Shown here piece by piece: positions 32,258 to 41,281 of a stretch of 47,219 nt of DNA (positions are counted from its first letter, which is position 1; each line of letters opens with the position of its first letter). The notes under the pieces were generated by a model. That model had not been told where the DNA came from and ran no database searches. It saw only the letters and a program-made list of their open reading frames with translations. Source of the stretch: Betaproteobacteria bacterium (GTDB lineage: Bacteria > Pseudomonadota > Gammaproteobacteria > Burkholderiales > SG8-41); the NCBI GenBank assembly GCA_947486575.1, contig CANKUB010000022.1, positions 1 through 47,219 of the forward strand, given 5' to 3'. The translations under genes and the position numbers were made by a program.

Positions 32258-34759
32258 TCACTTTTTCGCATCGCCGTGAAGTCTGAACAAGATGATCATT
32301 GCCACCCCGGCGCCCCCTGTAAGCAACGCCATCAATAGAGCGCCTGGTGCCAGCGGTGCAAAACGAAACAGTTCCGCCACAGGCCCTACATACAACGACG
32401 CACCGAGTGCCATCAGTGTACCCAGCACAATCCACCACAGCGCCGGATTCGGCTGTGTGAACATCATGGCAAGGGACTTTCCCTTGCCCATTTCCTGACC
32501 CCTTCCCTTTCCATCCCCGCAATGCAAAAAAATCAACGCCAGATTGCCAAACACAATCGCTGCAAATCCCAGCGCGCGCGCCTCACCTTCGCTGCGCCCC
32601 TGCATCAGCGACCAGCCGTAAGCCAGACATACCGGCAACAACACGGCCACGCCCGCCAGCAAACTTGCACCGACGGTGCGAGCATCAAACAAGGGCTGCG
32701 CAGGATCACGCGGCGGTTGTGTCATGGCATCGGCATCACCGGTCTCTGCCTCAAACACAATGGAACACGCCGGATCAATAATGAATTCCAGAAACACCAC
32801 GTGCACCGGAAACAGCAGCAGCGGCCAGCCGAATGCCAGCGGCAGAAACGCCATGCCCACGGTCGGAACATGCACGGCAATGATGTAACACATGGCATTG
32901 CGTATGTTGCGGTAGATTCTGCGTCCCAGCCGCACGGTTTCGACGATAGCGCCGAAGTCATCGTTGATCAGCACCAGTGACGACGCCTCGCGCGCCACAT
33001 CCGTACCACGCAACCCCATCGCCACGCCGATGTGGGCGGCCTTCAGTGCGGGCGCGTCGTTTACGCCATCCCCCGTCATCGCCACCACTTCGCCATCGGC
33101 CTTGTATGCCCGCACCAGCCGCAACTTTTGATCTGGCGTAATCCGTGCGTAGACCTGTATTTGTTTCGCCGCTTCCGCCAACGCGGCATCGCTCATAATG
33201 GAGATAGCAGCACCCGTCAGCGCCCCATTGGTGACCGCTATGCCCGCCTGACGCGCAATGGCAAGTGCAGTGCCGGGATGGTCACCCGTAATCATCACTA
33301 CGCGTATACCCGCGCGCCGACACTCTGCCACCGCTGTGGGCACGGATGCCCTCAGTGGGTCCGCCAGCGCCACAAAGCCCAGCCAGCGAAACGGATACTG
33401 CGTTGGTTCTGTCAGCCAATCCGTATGCCACTCGGTATGGGCTGCCGCCAACAAGCGCAGACCGCGCTCTGCGGCTAGCGCTACTTCCTTCATCGCCGCC
33501 GCGCGCGCTTCCGCGTCCAGGGCGCACAGTGCCAGCACGGTTTCCGGCGCACCTTTTATAGCCACCCGCTGTTCGCCCTTTGGCGAACCCCAGCCGTGGC
33601 AGATGGCAAGAAATCCCGGATGCAGCGGGTAGTCCGCTTCCAGCCGCCACGTGCGCCGCAAGCCGGTGACCTCAGGCGCAATCTCACCCGCCGCCGCAAG
33701 AATCGCGCGCTCCATGGGATCAAAGGGATCCACCTCGCACGCCAGCGCTGCCGCCGTCATCAATTCCACCGACAGACTATCGGCTTTGCGCCATACGCCC
33801 TGGCAAAACACTTCTTCGACACGCATCTGATTTTCAGTCAACGTACCGGTTTTGTCGACACACAGAACAGTGGTGGCGCCCAGCATTTCCACCGCCGGAA
33901 TACGGCGGGTCAACACTCCATGGCGGCCAATACGCCACGCGCCCAGCGCCAGAAACACCGTGAGCACCAGCGGAAACTCTTCGGGCAGAATGGCCATCGC
34001 CAGCGTCAGACCTGCCAGCACGCCACCCAGCCAATCGCCGCGCAGCAACGCATACGACACCGCCAGCACCACACACAGCGCAACGGCAATCGACGCGATC
34101 CAGCGCACCACGCGCGCGGTTTCAGTCTGCAAACCGGTCTTGCCGCTCTCAATCGTGGCAAGGGACTGCCCGATGCCACCCAGCGAAGTGCGACTGCCGG
34201 TGGCAAAAATTTCTGCACGTCCCTGCCCTTTGACCACCAGCGTGCCGGAAAATACCTGCCCGCTGCGCGCGCCCGCTGCATCGACCTTCTTTTCCAGCGG
34301 CACAGATTCGCCTGTGAGCAGCGATTCGTCTACGAACAGCTCTTTCGCCTCCAGCAGCACGGCATCGGCCGGCACCCGGTCACCCTCGGACAATATCAGC
34401 AGATCACCACGCACTGCCGCCGCGCCCGCGATACGCTGCGCCACGCCATCGCGCACGACGTGCGCGCGGGGGCTGGATAAATCACGCAGGGCTTCGAGCG
34501 CACGCTCGGTTCTGCGCTCCTGCACTATCGTAATGCCCATCACCACCAGCACGGAAACTGCCAGCACCAGCGCCTCGCGCACATCGCCGAGCACCAGATA
34601 AATTGCCGCACCGCCCAGCAGCAACAAAAACATGGGCTCACGCACGACTTCCAATGCAATCGCAAGCGTGTTCCTGCTGCGCGCAGCAGGCAGCGAATTC
34701 GCCCCCTCAACCAGCAAGCGCCGGGCCGCTTCGACACTGGTGAGGCCGCTGGTGCTCAC
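32258..34759 (-). CDS. P-type cation-transporting ATPase (P2-like), ion unknown
   Basis: This 833-residue P-type ATPase has the N-terminal cation-ATPase domain (LTSVEAARRLLVEGANSLP), the actuator loop (DESLLTGESVPLEKKV), the phosphorylation site DKTGTLTENQ and the hinge TGDGVNDAPALKAAHIGVAMG. It belongs to the P2 (calcium/sodium pump-like) branch and has no heavy-metal domain or CPC motif. The helix-4 ion motif reads PEEFP, not PEGLP, and helix 6 reads FLEFIIDP where calcium pumps have NLVTD-like residues. The ion is therefore uncertain. The start is GTG 34757-34759, overlapping the stop of the upstream synthetase gene by 1 nt, so the two are coupled. Its C-terminal part has about six helices. 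The gap to ccoI holds the FNR-type site and ompW remnant. Confidence 0.88.
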   Translation of the reverse strand: MSTSGLTSVEAARRLLVEGANSLPAARSRNTLAIALEVVREPMFLLLLGGAAIYLVLGDVREALVLAVSVLVVMGITIVQERRTERALEALRDLSSPRAHVVRDGVAQRIAGAAAVRGDLLILSEGDRVPADAVLLEAKELFVDESLLTGESVPLEKKVDAAGARSGQVFSGTLVVKGQGRAEIFATGSRTSLGGIGQSLATIESGKTGLQTETARVVRWIASIAVALCVVLAVSYALLRGDWLGGVLAGLTLAMAILPEEFPLVLTVFLALGAWRIGRHGVLTRRIPAVEMLGATTVLCVDKTGTLTENQMRVEEVFCQGVWRKADSLSVELMTAAALACEVDPFDPMERAILAAAGEIAPEVTGLRRTWRLEADYPLHPGFLAICHGWGSPKGEQRVAIKGAPETVLALCALDAEARAAAMKEVALAAERGLRLLAAAHTEWHTDWLTEPTQYPFRWLGFVALADPLRASVPTAVAECRRAGIRVVMITGDHPGTALAIARQAGIAVTNGALTGAAISIMSDAALAEAAKQIQVYARITPDQKLRLVRAYKADGEVVAMTGDGVNDAPALKAAHIGVAMGLRGTDVAREASSLVLINDDFGAIVETVRLGRRIYRNIRNAMCYIIAVHVPTVGMAFLPLAFGWPLLLFPVHVVFLEFIIDPACSIVFEAETGDADAMTQPPRDPAQPLFDARTVGASLLAGVAVLLPVCLAYGWSLMQGRSEGEARALGFAAIVFGNLALIFLHCGDGKGRGQEMGKGKSLAMMFTQPNPALWWIVLGTLMALGASLYVGPVAELFRFAPLAPGALLMALLTGGAGVAMIILFRLHGDAKK

Positions 34760-37434
34760 TACAGCAGACTGGGCGGCGGCTGGCTTGATACAAGCGGCAA
34801 TGTCAGTTGCACGACGCCCACATCATTGTCATACGCTAGTTTGAATTCCAGTTCACGTGCCAGCGTCAGCATACCTACGTTACCACGCAGCGCTGCGCCG
34901 ATGAGCAAACCAGTGCCACGCGCCCTGGCATATTGTATGATTTTTTTCATCAGCAACGAGCCGAGGCCGCGTCCCTTAAGGTCGGATCGCACCAGTATCG
35001 CGAACTCCGCCTTGATATTGTCGGGGTCGGCAATGGCCCGCACCACGCCCCAGGTTTCCGCAGTGGGTTTGCCATCATCCACGCTGGCGATGAACGCCAT
35101 TTCGCGGTCATAGTCAATTTGCGTGAATCGTGCGATCTGGTTATGCGACATCACACGTACGGCATGAAAAAAACGCAGCCGCAAATCGTCCGCATCGACG
35201 CGCTGCAGAAATGCCTGATGCTGCGGCTCATCCTCCGGACGTATCGGCCGCAGCACAACATCGCGGCTCAGAAGGGTTACGCGCTCTTCCAATTCACCCG
35301 GATAGGGGCGGATGGCCAGACGCTGTGCACCCGATTGCACTGGTTGGGCAACACGGATGCGCGCATCCAGCGCAACCACACCAGCCTCGTCAACCAGCAG
35401 TGGGTTAATATCAATTTCCGTGATGGCTGCCACGTCCATCACCAATTGCGATACCTGAACCAGCACGCGTTGCAGCGCTTCGCGATCAGCGGGCGGGCGG
35501 TCGCGATAGCCATCGAGCAGGCGCGACACGCGGGTACGTGAAATGACTTCGGCAGCCAGCAGGCTGTTCAGTGGCGGCAGCGCCACCGCGCGATCAGCAA
35601 CAACTTCAACCGCTACGCCACCCTGTCCGAACAGGATGACGGGGCCAAACACGGCATCCACGGCAGCGCCGACGATCACCTCGTGCGCTTTGGGCCTGAT
35701 CACCATTTGCTGCACCATGTAACCCGCAAGCTGCGCCTGCGGCGCACGTTCACGCACACGTTGCGCCATTGCTGTTGCAGCATGCTTTACTTCGTCCGCA
35801 TTTACGAGATTCAGCGCCACGCCACCCACATCAGACTTGTGTGTAATCTGCGGCGAAATAATCTTTAGCGCTACAGGAAAACCGATTTCTGCTGCCACGC
35901 GCGCGGCATCTTCAATGCCGACAGCACTGCCGGTGCTTACCACAGGTATGCCGTAGGCACTGAACACCTGGCGTACCTCCGCTTCTGTAAGCCACTCGCG
36001 CCCCGCGTGCGCGGCGCTGCCCACCAGATCAAGCACGGCCACCGAATCGGGCGCAGAACTTGCGGCCAACGACGGTGGCGTTTGCATCAACAGTTGCTGA
36101 TTGCTGCGGTAGGTAGCCAACTGCAGAAACGCGCTCACTGCCTGTTCCGGCGTTTCGTAACAGGGTATGCCAGCGGCCTCGAATATCTGCTTCGCCTCGG
36201 CGACCGCACCCGCGCCCAGCCAGCACGCAAGCACGCGTTTGCCTTTGGCAATCGGCGAACAGGCGCGCGCAATGTCAGCAGCAGGCACGATGGCGGTGGG
36301 CACGTGAATGAACAGTGTCGCGTCGCTGCCGTCATCCTCAAGCAACGCGTGCAGTGCCGCGACATAGCGCGCGACCGGCGCATCACCGATGATGTCCACC
36401 GGATTACCATGCGACCAGGTGGCAGGCAGCGCCGCATTGAGTCGCTGCAGCGTAGCTTCCGAAAACGTTGCCAAGCGCCCGCCGCGCAGCGAAATCGCAT
36501 CTGCCGCCATCACGCCCGGACCGCCGCCGTTGGTGATGATAGCAAGCCGGTTGCCATCAACGGGCTGCGCGCGAGCCAGGGTTTCCACGGCATCAAACAA
36601 CTCCTGAATGGTATCGACGCGCAGCAGACCTGCTCGACGCAGAGCAGCGTCATACACCGCGTCCGACCCTGCCAGCGCGCCGGTATGCGATGCCGCAGCA
36701 CGAGCGCCCTCGGGCGCTCGCCCCGCTTTCACTACCAGCACCGGTTTGTTGCGTGCTGCCGCTCGTGCGGCGGACATGAATTTTCGCGCAGCTGTAATCG
36801 ATTCGATGTATAGCAGAATGGCGTTGGTAGACGCATCACTCGCCAGATAGTCCAGTACATCCCCGAAATCCACATCAGTCGCTTCGCCCAGCGATATAAA
36901 GTGTGAAAAGCCGATGCCGCGTGATTTTGCCCAATCGAGGACCGCCGTGGTGAGTCCGCCCGATTGCGAGACAAATGCGAGATTGCCCTTCAGCGCAGAA
37001 GTGTGTGCAAAGCTTGCATTGAGCCCGATACCGGGCACCAGAAGTCCTACGCAATTCGGCCCGAGTATGCGCAGCAAGTGCGGCCGCGCGGCATCGCACA
37101 TGGCTTTCCTGATCGACTTATCCAGCCCGCCGCTCAACACCACCGCTGCGCGCGTTCCTCGTGCACCCAACGAGCTGATTAACGCTGGTACCGTCGCTGC
37201 AGGCGTTGCGATTACTGCGAGATCCGGCGTTTGCGGTAAATCCTCCACACTTGCATAAGCGGGCTGGCCTGCGACGTTCGCGTGTGCCGGATTCACGGCA
37301 TAGATGTGGCCCGTAAAACCACCCGCGACGATATTGCGCATCACCGTAGCGCCCACGCTGCCCGCGCGATCAGACGCGCCGATCACCGCAATCGATTTCG
37401 GGCGGAACAAAAATTCCAGGTTACGGGTGCTCAT
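34759..37434 (-). CDS. NDP-forming acyl-CoA synthetase fused to a GNAT acetyltransferase
   Basis: This 891-residue fusion has an N-terminal CoA-binding domain (PKSIAVIGASDRAGSVG), succinyl-CoA-synthetase-like domains with the phospho-His segment ASHTGALAGSD (around residue 250), an ATP-grasp domain (FPVALKIISPQITHKSDVGGV, DINPLLVDEAG) and a C-terminal GNAT domain (from about residue 740) with acetyl-CoA loop DLKGRGLGSLLM. This architecture is that of the Pat/PatZ (YfiQ) protein lysine acetyltransferases, in which the synthetase part often senses or binds acyl-CoA. The His is present, so catalytic ligase activity is not excluded. It is followed by the P-type ATPase with 1-nt overlap. An FNR-type site lies about 92 nt upstream. 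It could acetylate metabolic enzymes such as acetyl-CoA synthetase under low oxygen; this is inference. Confidence 0.9.
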   Translation of the reverse strand: MSTRNLEFLFRPKSIAVIGASDRAGSVGATVMRNIVAGGFTGHIYAVNPAHANVAGQPAYASVEDLPQTPDLAVIATPAATVPALISSLGARGTRAAVVLSGGLDKSIRKAMCDAARPHLLRILGPNCVGLLVPGIGLNASFAHTSALKGNLAFVSQSGGLTTAVLDWAKSRGIGFSHFISLGEATDVDFGDVLDYLASDASTNAILLYIESITAARKFMSAARAAARNKPVLVVKAGRAPEGARAAASHTGALAGSDAVYDAALRRAGLLRVDTIQELFDAVETLARAQPVDGNRLAIITNGGGPGVMAADAISLRGGRLATFSEATLQRLNAALPATWSHGNPVDIIGDAPVARYVAALHALLEDDGSDATLFIHVPTAIVPAADIARACSPIAKGKRVLACWLGAGAVAEAKQIFEAAGIPCYETPEQAVSAFLQLATYRSNQQLLMQTPPSLAASSAPDSVAVLDLVGSAAHAGREWLTEAEVRQVFSAYGIPVVSTGSAVGIEDAARVAAEIGFPVALKIISPQITHKSDVGGVALNLVNADEVKHAATAMAQRVRERAPQAQLAGYMVQQMVIRPKAHEVIVGAAVDAVFGPVILFGQGGVAVEVVADRAVALPPLNSLLAAEVISRTRVSRLLDGYRDRPPADREALQRVLVQVSQLVMDVAAITEIDINPLLVDEAGVVALDARIRVAQPVQSGAQRLAIRPYPGELEERVTLLSRDVVLRPIRPEDEPQHQAFLQRVDADDLRLRFFHAVRVMSHNQIARFTQIDYDREMAFIASVDDGKPTAETWGVVRAIADPDNIKAEFAILVRSDLKGRGLGSLLMKKIIQYARARGTGLLIGAALRGNVGMLTLARELEFKLAYDNDVGVVQLTLPLVSSQPPPSLL

Positions 37435-37519
37435 GGCAGTCGCTGCGGGATGCTGAATCGCTTATGGGAGATAGCGCAAATAGTGCACATGCAGCTTACG
37501 CGCTGATGTTGCCCGCACG

Positions 37520-37533
37520 TTGATTTTAGTCAA
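37520..37533. promoter_or_regulatory. FNR/DNR-type operator upstream of the synthetase/ATPase operon
   Basis: TTGATTTTAGTCAA, one change from consensus, lies in the 177-nt gap between creA and the synthetase gene. It is centred about 92 nt before the synthetase start. This distance is like those at ccoN and hemN. No other promoter for the operon was evident. Confidence 0.68.
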
Positions 37534-37563
37534 TCCCAAGAAAATAAAAATAGCCCAATAAAA

Positions 37564-37585
37564 AAATAGTTACGAAATAGTTACG
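37564..37585. repeat. Perfect tandem 11-bp direct repeat
   Basis: AAATAGTTACG occurs twice in direct succession (37564-37574 and 37575-37585). The spacing of one helix turn is common for operators of response regulators that bind direct repeats, but a simple duplication is equally possible. It lies between the creA stop and the FNR-type site of the synthetase operon. Confidence 0.55.
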
Positions 37586-37611
37586 TTATCCCTCGTATGA
37601 CGCCGACCGTC

Positions 37612-38079
37612 TCAATACGCAGGCAACGTCACCTGTCCCAGCGGCACTGCGGTAACACTGTTTTGCGGCGAGCCGTCGATCAGTCTGTCGGAGTAGGTCA
37701 GATAGACCAGCACGTTGCGCTTGCGGTCAACCATGCGCACCACGCGCAACTTCTTGAACAATAAGGAAATGCGTTCGTTAAACATTTCTTCCTGCGGAGG
37801 CAGGCTCGATCCCTTAAACGCAATCGGGCCTACCTGACGGCAGGCGATCGACGCCTCGGCCTTGTCTTCAGCCAAGCCAATAGCGCCTCTGACACCGCCC
37901 GTCTTGGCCCGCGATACATAACAGGTCACGCCACTGACCTTGGGATCGTCATAGGCTTCAACCACCACTTTATGATTGGCGCCAATCAGGATGAAGGCGG
38001 TGGATACTTCGCCCACCTCGTCGGCACGCACACAGGCGACGAGTGCCAAGGATATCAATGCTGCGGAGAGTTTTTTCAT
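37612..38079 (-). CDS. creA: CreA family protein
   Basis: CreA proteins are small exported proteins of unknown biochemical role. This 155-residue protein has a signal peptide (MKKLSAALISLALVACVRA), followed by DEVGEVSTAFILIGANHKVVVEAYDDPKVSGVTCYVSRAKTGG-type core; the pattern VEAYDDPKVSGVTCYVS is the family hallmark. A Cys late in the signal (LVAC) could mark a lipoprotein, though the usual box is weak. It stands alone, convergent to nothing, and diverges from aat. Start: ATG 38077-38079. Confidence 0.88.
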   Translation of the reverse strand: MKKLSAALISLALVACVRADEVGEVSTAFILIGANHKVVVEAYDDPKVSGVTCYVSRAKTGGVRGAIGLAEDKAEASIACRQVGPIAFKGSSLPPQEEMFNERISLLFKKLRVVRMVDRKRNVLVYLTYSDRLIDGSPQNSVTAVPLGQVTLPAY

Positions 38080-38231
38080 GGGCTGCTTTCAGTCGGCTGC
38101 AAAAGTTGGCTTGGGTGGTAGTGCTGCGATGCTATGCGCAACAATCGCAAAAATGCTTTATAGCAGCAAATCACTATTTTTCAATACAGCATACCTTACC
38201 CGATCCATCGCGACGCCACTACAATACGCAG

Positions 38232-38942
38232 ATGATTCCCTGGCTAGATCACAAGCAACCGTTTCCGCCACTGACGCGTGCGCTCGCCGAACCGAATGGT
38301 TTGCTGGCGGCAGGAGGCGACCTCACGCCCGAGCGCTTGATTAATGCTTATCAGAACGGCATCTTTCCGTGGTACAGCGCTGGTCAGCCACTGTTGTGGT
38401 GGAGCCCTGATCCACGCATGGTGCTGGTACCTGCCGAATTAAAAATTTCGCGTTCGCTGGGCAAGCGTCTGCGCAATGGCGGCAAAAATAATGAATGCAA
38501 TGTTGATATCCGGGTTGATTCGGCATTTGAAGCGGTGATGCACGCGTGCGCTGCGCCACGTGAAGCGCACGGGGGTACCTGGATCAACAACGAAATGGTG
38601 GCAGCCTACACCGAACTGAACCGGCGTGGCCTCGCGCATTCGGTTGAAACATGGATTGACGGAAAGCTCGCGGGCGGCCTCTACGGTGTGGCGCTGGGCC
38701 GCATGTTCTATGGCGAATCGATGTTTACCCGCGCGACGGATGCTTCAAAGATCGCGCTGGCGCATCTGGCGCGGCAACTGACGCGCTGGCAGTTCGGTCT
38801 GATCGATTGCCAGATGAATACCGCACATCTCGCCTCACTCGGCGCGCGCGAAATCCCGCGTGCCGATTTTATGCGTCAACTCAAAGTCTTGGTAAACTGT
38901 GAGCCGCCATCTTGGCAATTCGACAATGACTTGTTTGAATGA
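38232..38942 (+). CDS. aat: Leucyl/phenylalanyl-tRNA-protein transferase
   Basis: Aat adds Leu or Phe from tRNA to proteins with N-terminal Lys or Arg, marking them for ClpAP through ClpS. The 236-residue protein shows the family signature [21 protein letters not shown] near residue 30, then [22 protein letters not shown] and [17 protein letters not shown] 38232 is used ([13 protein letters not shown], typical); a longer frame runs into the gap towards creA and is not family-like. It overlaps bpt by 4 nt, the usual aat-bpt pair. Confidence 0.95.
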   Translation: MIPWLDHKQPFPPLTRALAEPNGLLAAGGDLTPERLINAYQNGIFPWYSAGQPLLWWSPDPRMVLVPAELKISRSLGKRLRNGGKNNECNVDIRVDSAFEAVMHACAAPREAHGGTWINNEMVAAYTELNRRGLAHSVETWIDGKLAGGLYGVALGRMFYGESMFTRATDASKIALAHLARQLTRWQFGLIDCQMNTAHLASLGAREIPRADFMRQLKVLVNCEPPSWQFDNDLFE

Positions 38943-39664
38943 CTTATTTAACTGAGTTTCCGCTGTCGGTATTGCAGTTTTATTCGACTGCGCCGTATCA
39001 GTGCAGCTATCTGCCGGATCGGCTGGCGCGCTCACAGGTGGCGACGCCCAGTCACCTGATCGACAGCGCGGTCTACGGCGAACTGGTGCGCGCAGGCTTC
39101 CGTCGCAGCGGCGCGTTTACCTACCGGCCGAATTGCGATTCGTGCCAAGCCTGTGTGCCGGTGCGTATCGTCATTGATGAATATCAGTCTACGCGCACAC
39201 AGGGTCGTTATGCGCGCAGGCACGCGGGGCTCTCCACGCACAGCCTCGATCTGCACTACCAGCCTGAGCACTACGCGCTTTACTTGCGCTATCAATCACT
39301 GCGTCACAGTGGCGGCGGCATGGATCAGGATAGCCGCGAGCAATATCGTCACTTTCTCCTGCAAAGCAACGTCAACACGCGGCTGGTCGAGTTTCGCAAC
39401 AACGGTGCGCTGCGCATGGTCAGCATTATCGATCAGCTCGCCGACGGGCTGTCTTCGGTCTACACGTTTTTTGATCCGGACGTGCGCGGCGCGAGTTTAG
39501 GCACCTACAACGTGCTGTGGCAAATTGCCTTGTGCAAAGAATTGGGCTTGCCTTATTTGTATCTCGGCTACTGGATCGAACACAGCCGCAAAATGGCCTA
39601 CAAGATTCAGTTCCAGCCGCTCGAAGGTTTGATCGACGGGCGCTGGCAGCTTTTGCCGCATTGA
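38939..39664 (+). CDS. bpt: Aspartate/glutamate leucyltransferase (Bpt, ATE-like)
   Basis: Bpt transfers Leu from tRNA to proteins with N-terminal Asp or Glu, extending the N-degron pathway in the cytoplasm. The 241-residue protein has the ATE N-terminal Cys motif: [13 protein letters not shown] near residue 20, then [23 protein letters not shown], with Cys positions typical of the family. The C-terminal [26 protein letters not shown] and [10 protein letters not shown] are also typical. It overlaps aat by 4 nt and rsxB by 4 nt (TTGA), so all three are likely translated as a chain. Confidence 0.94.
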   Translation: MTYLTEFPLSVLQFYSTAPYQCSYLPDRLARSQVATPSHLIDSAVYGELVRAGFRRSGAFTYRPNCDSCQACVPVRIVIDEYQSTRTQGRYARRHAGLSTHSLDLHYQPEHYALYLRYQSLRHSGGGMDQDSREQYRHFLLQSNVNTRLVEFRNNGALRMVSIIDQLADGLSSVYTFFDPDVRGASLGTYNVLWQIALCKELGLPYLYLGYWIEHSRKMAYKIQFQPLEGLIDGRWQLLPH

Positions 39665-40251
39665 ACAACATTACGGAAGCGCTCGACGCACTATTGCCGC
39701 AAACACAGTGTGGTCAGTGCGGTTACCAGGGTTGCCTGCCTTATGCCGAAGCCTTGGCCATAGGCGCTGCTCAGATCAATCGCTGTCCGCCCGGCGGCAC
39801 TGAAGTGATTGCAGAACTCGCGCGATTACTGCGGCGTGCACCCATGCCACTCGACACTAGCTGTGGCATCACCAAACCGCCTGCGATCGCCATAATCGAT
39901 GAAGCGTGGTGCATCGGCTGCACCTTGTGTATACAAGCCTGCCCGGTGGATGCCATCGCGGGCGCGGCAAAAGTGATGCACACGGTCATTGCCGACGAAT
40001 GCACTGGCTGCGAGCTGTGCATACCGCCGTGCCCGGTAGATTGCCTACAGATGATTGCTGTTACGCACGCCACCACACGACAACAGCGCGCAACGCAAGC
40101 ACGCAACCGTTATCAAGCGCGGGAACAGCGAATGGCTATTGGGAACAAAACCAAGCCTGCAATCGCTGACGCTGCAGCAACTGCACCTGTCAGCGAGAAG
40201 CAGGCCACCGTGGCACGCGCGATGGCGCGCGCGCAAGCCAGACTAAAATAG
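39661..40251 (+). CDS. rsxB: RsxB/RnfB-like iron-sulphur electron transfer protein
   Basis: RsxB/RnfB proteins carry electrons at an ion-coupled membrane complex (Rnf/Rsx). The 196-residue protein lacks the usual N-terminal membrane helix and starts directly with the cluster domain: Cys17, Cys20, Cys25 and Cys42 ([11 protein letters not shown]...NRCPPGG). Two ferredoxin [4Fe-4S] motifs follow, [16 protein letters not shown] and [16 protein letters not shown], and a basic C-terminal tail. Start TTG 39661 overlaps the bpt stop; longer frames read through bpt. No other rsx/rnf gene is nearby, as is common in betaproteobacteria. It may serve as a stand-alone ferredoxin, perhaps linked to nth downstream. 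Confidence 0.85.
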   Translation: MNNITEALDALLPQTQCGQCGYQGCLPYAEALAIGAAQINRCPPGGTEVIAELARLLRRAPMPLDTSCGITKPPAIAIIDEAWCIGCTLCIQACPVDAIAGAAKVMHTVIADECTGCELCIPPCPVDCLQMIAVTHATTRQQRATQARNRYQAREQRMAIGNKTKPAIADAAATAPVSEKQATVARAMARAQARLK

Positions 40252-40277
40252 TCATTTAAACAATTAGTACAGAACCA

Positions 40278-41270
40278 TCAGCGGCCAAACAAACCTTTAA
40301 GGCCCTTGATCGCGTCCATCGGATTGCCGCCACCCGAAGGTGCCACAGTCGATGCACCAGCGGGGGCTGCGGGGGCTGGTGCGGCATTGCCCTGGTTGGT
40401 CAAAGCCTTTACACCGGCGACGGGCTCTACATTCTGCCGGGCCGCACCCGCGCTGGCGGACACCGGCGTTATTTGTGGCTCCAGCCCGTTAGGCAGTGAT
40501 CCCACGCGCGGCGTGAGCAGGTCACCGAGCTTGCCCAAGCGGTCTGCCGGGCCCGGATGTGAACCGAACAAATCCGCAGTAGCGGAATCACCCGACGCGC
40601 GTGCGTTGAGTTTGTGCAGCACCTCAGCCAGACCGAAGGCGTTATAACCCGCACGCGCGGCGAGAATCACGCCCACGGCATCTGCTTCGTACTCGGACTC
40701 TTTATCCAAGCCGCTGATAAACAGATTCTTGAAAAAATTAAGCGCCGCACTACCCAGAACATTGCTACCGGTACGCGCTGATGCAATGTTGGCCAGCGCG
40801 GAAACACCTTTTTGCTTTTGCATCACACCTATATGATGCTTTTTAACCACGTGGCCAATTTCGTGACCCAGCACTCCAGCCAACTGCGCTTCGTTGTCCA
40901 GAATGTCGTACAGCCCGCGTGTGATCAGGATGGTACCGCCCGGCATGGCCATGGCGTTGATGTTGGCGGCATTTGCAACGCCAAAGCGCCAGGGAATATC
41001 AGGCCGCTCACTCTGCGACGCAATCCAGCGGCCTACGCGATTGACATAGGCCTGTACGTTGGCGTCGTTTACCAATTCAATTTGACCCAGTAAGCGGCCC
41101 GCAAGGTCACGGCCAATCTTGATTTCTTCTTCTTCGCTGATGCCGGTGGTGGCGCTGGCAATATCTTTGCCGGCGTTGAGTATGCTACCCAGGTCAAAGC
41201 CACGCTGCGCCTGAGCCGCACTGCATGTCATAGAAAAAATCAATAAAAACAATAGCTTAATATGAATCAT
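40278..41270 (-). CDS. M48 family metalloprotease, exported
   Basis: This 330-residue protein has a signal peptide (MIHIKLLFLLIFSMTCSAAQA), followed by an M48 peptidase domain. The zinc motif is GHEIGH (HExxH), with the third ligand Glu in ESEYEADAVG. The C-terminal third is Ala/Pro-rich and low in complexity. It resembles BepA/LoiP-type periplasmic proteases involved in envelope quality control. ATG 41268-41270 is chosen because AAGGAG precedes it; a TTG at 41285 lies further up. It follows the SH3 protein by 11 nt on the same strand. Confidence 0.9.
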   Translation of the reverse strand: MIHIKLLFLLIFSMTCSAAQAQRGFDLGSILNAGKDIASATTGISEEEEIKIGRDLAGRLLGQIELVNDANVQAYVNRVGRWIASQSERPDIPWRFGVANAANINAMAMPGGTILITRGLYDILDNEAQLAGVLGHEIGHVVKKHHIGVMQKQKGVSALANIASARTGSNVLGSAALNFFKNLFISGLDKESEYEADAVGVILAARAGYNAFGLAEVLHKLNARASGDSATADLFGSHPGPADRLGKLGDLLTPRVGSLPNGLEPQITPVSASAGAARQNVEPVAGVKALTNQGNAAPAPAAPAGASTVAPSGGGNPMDAIKGLKGLFGR

Positions 41271-41281
41271 GATTGACTCCT

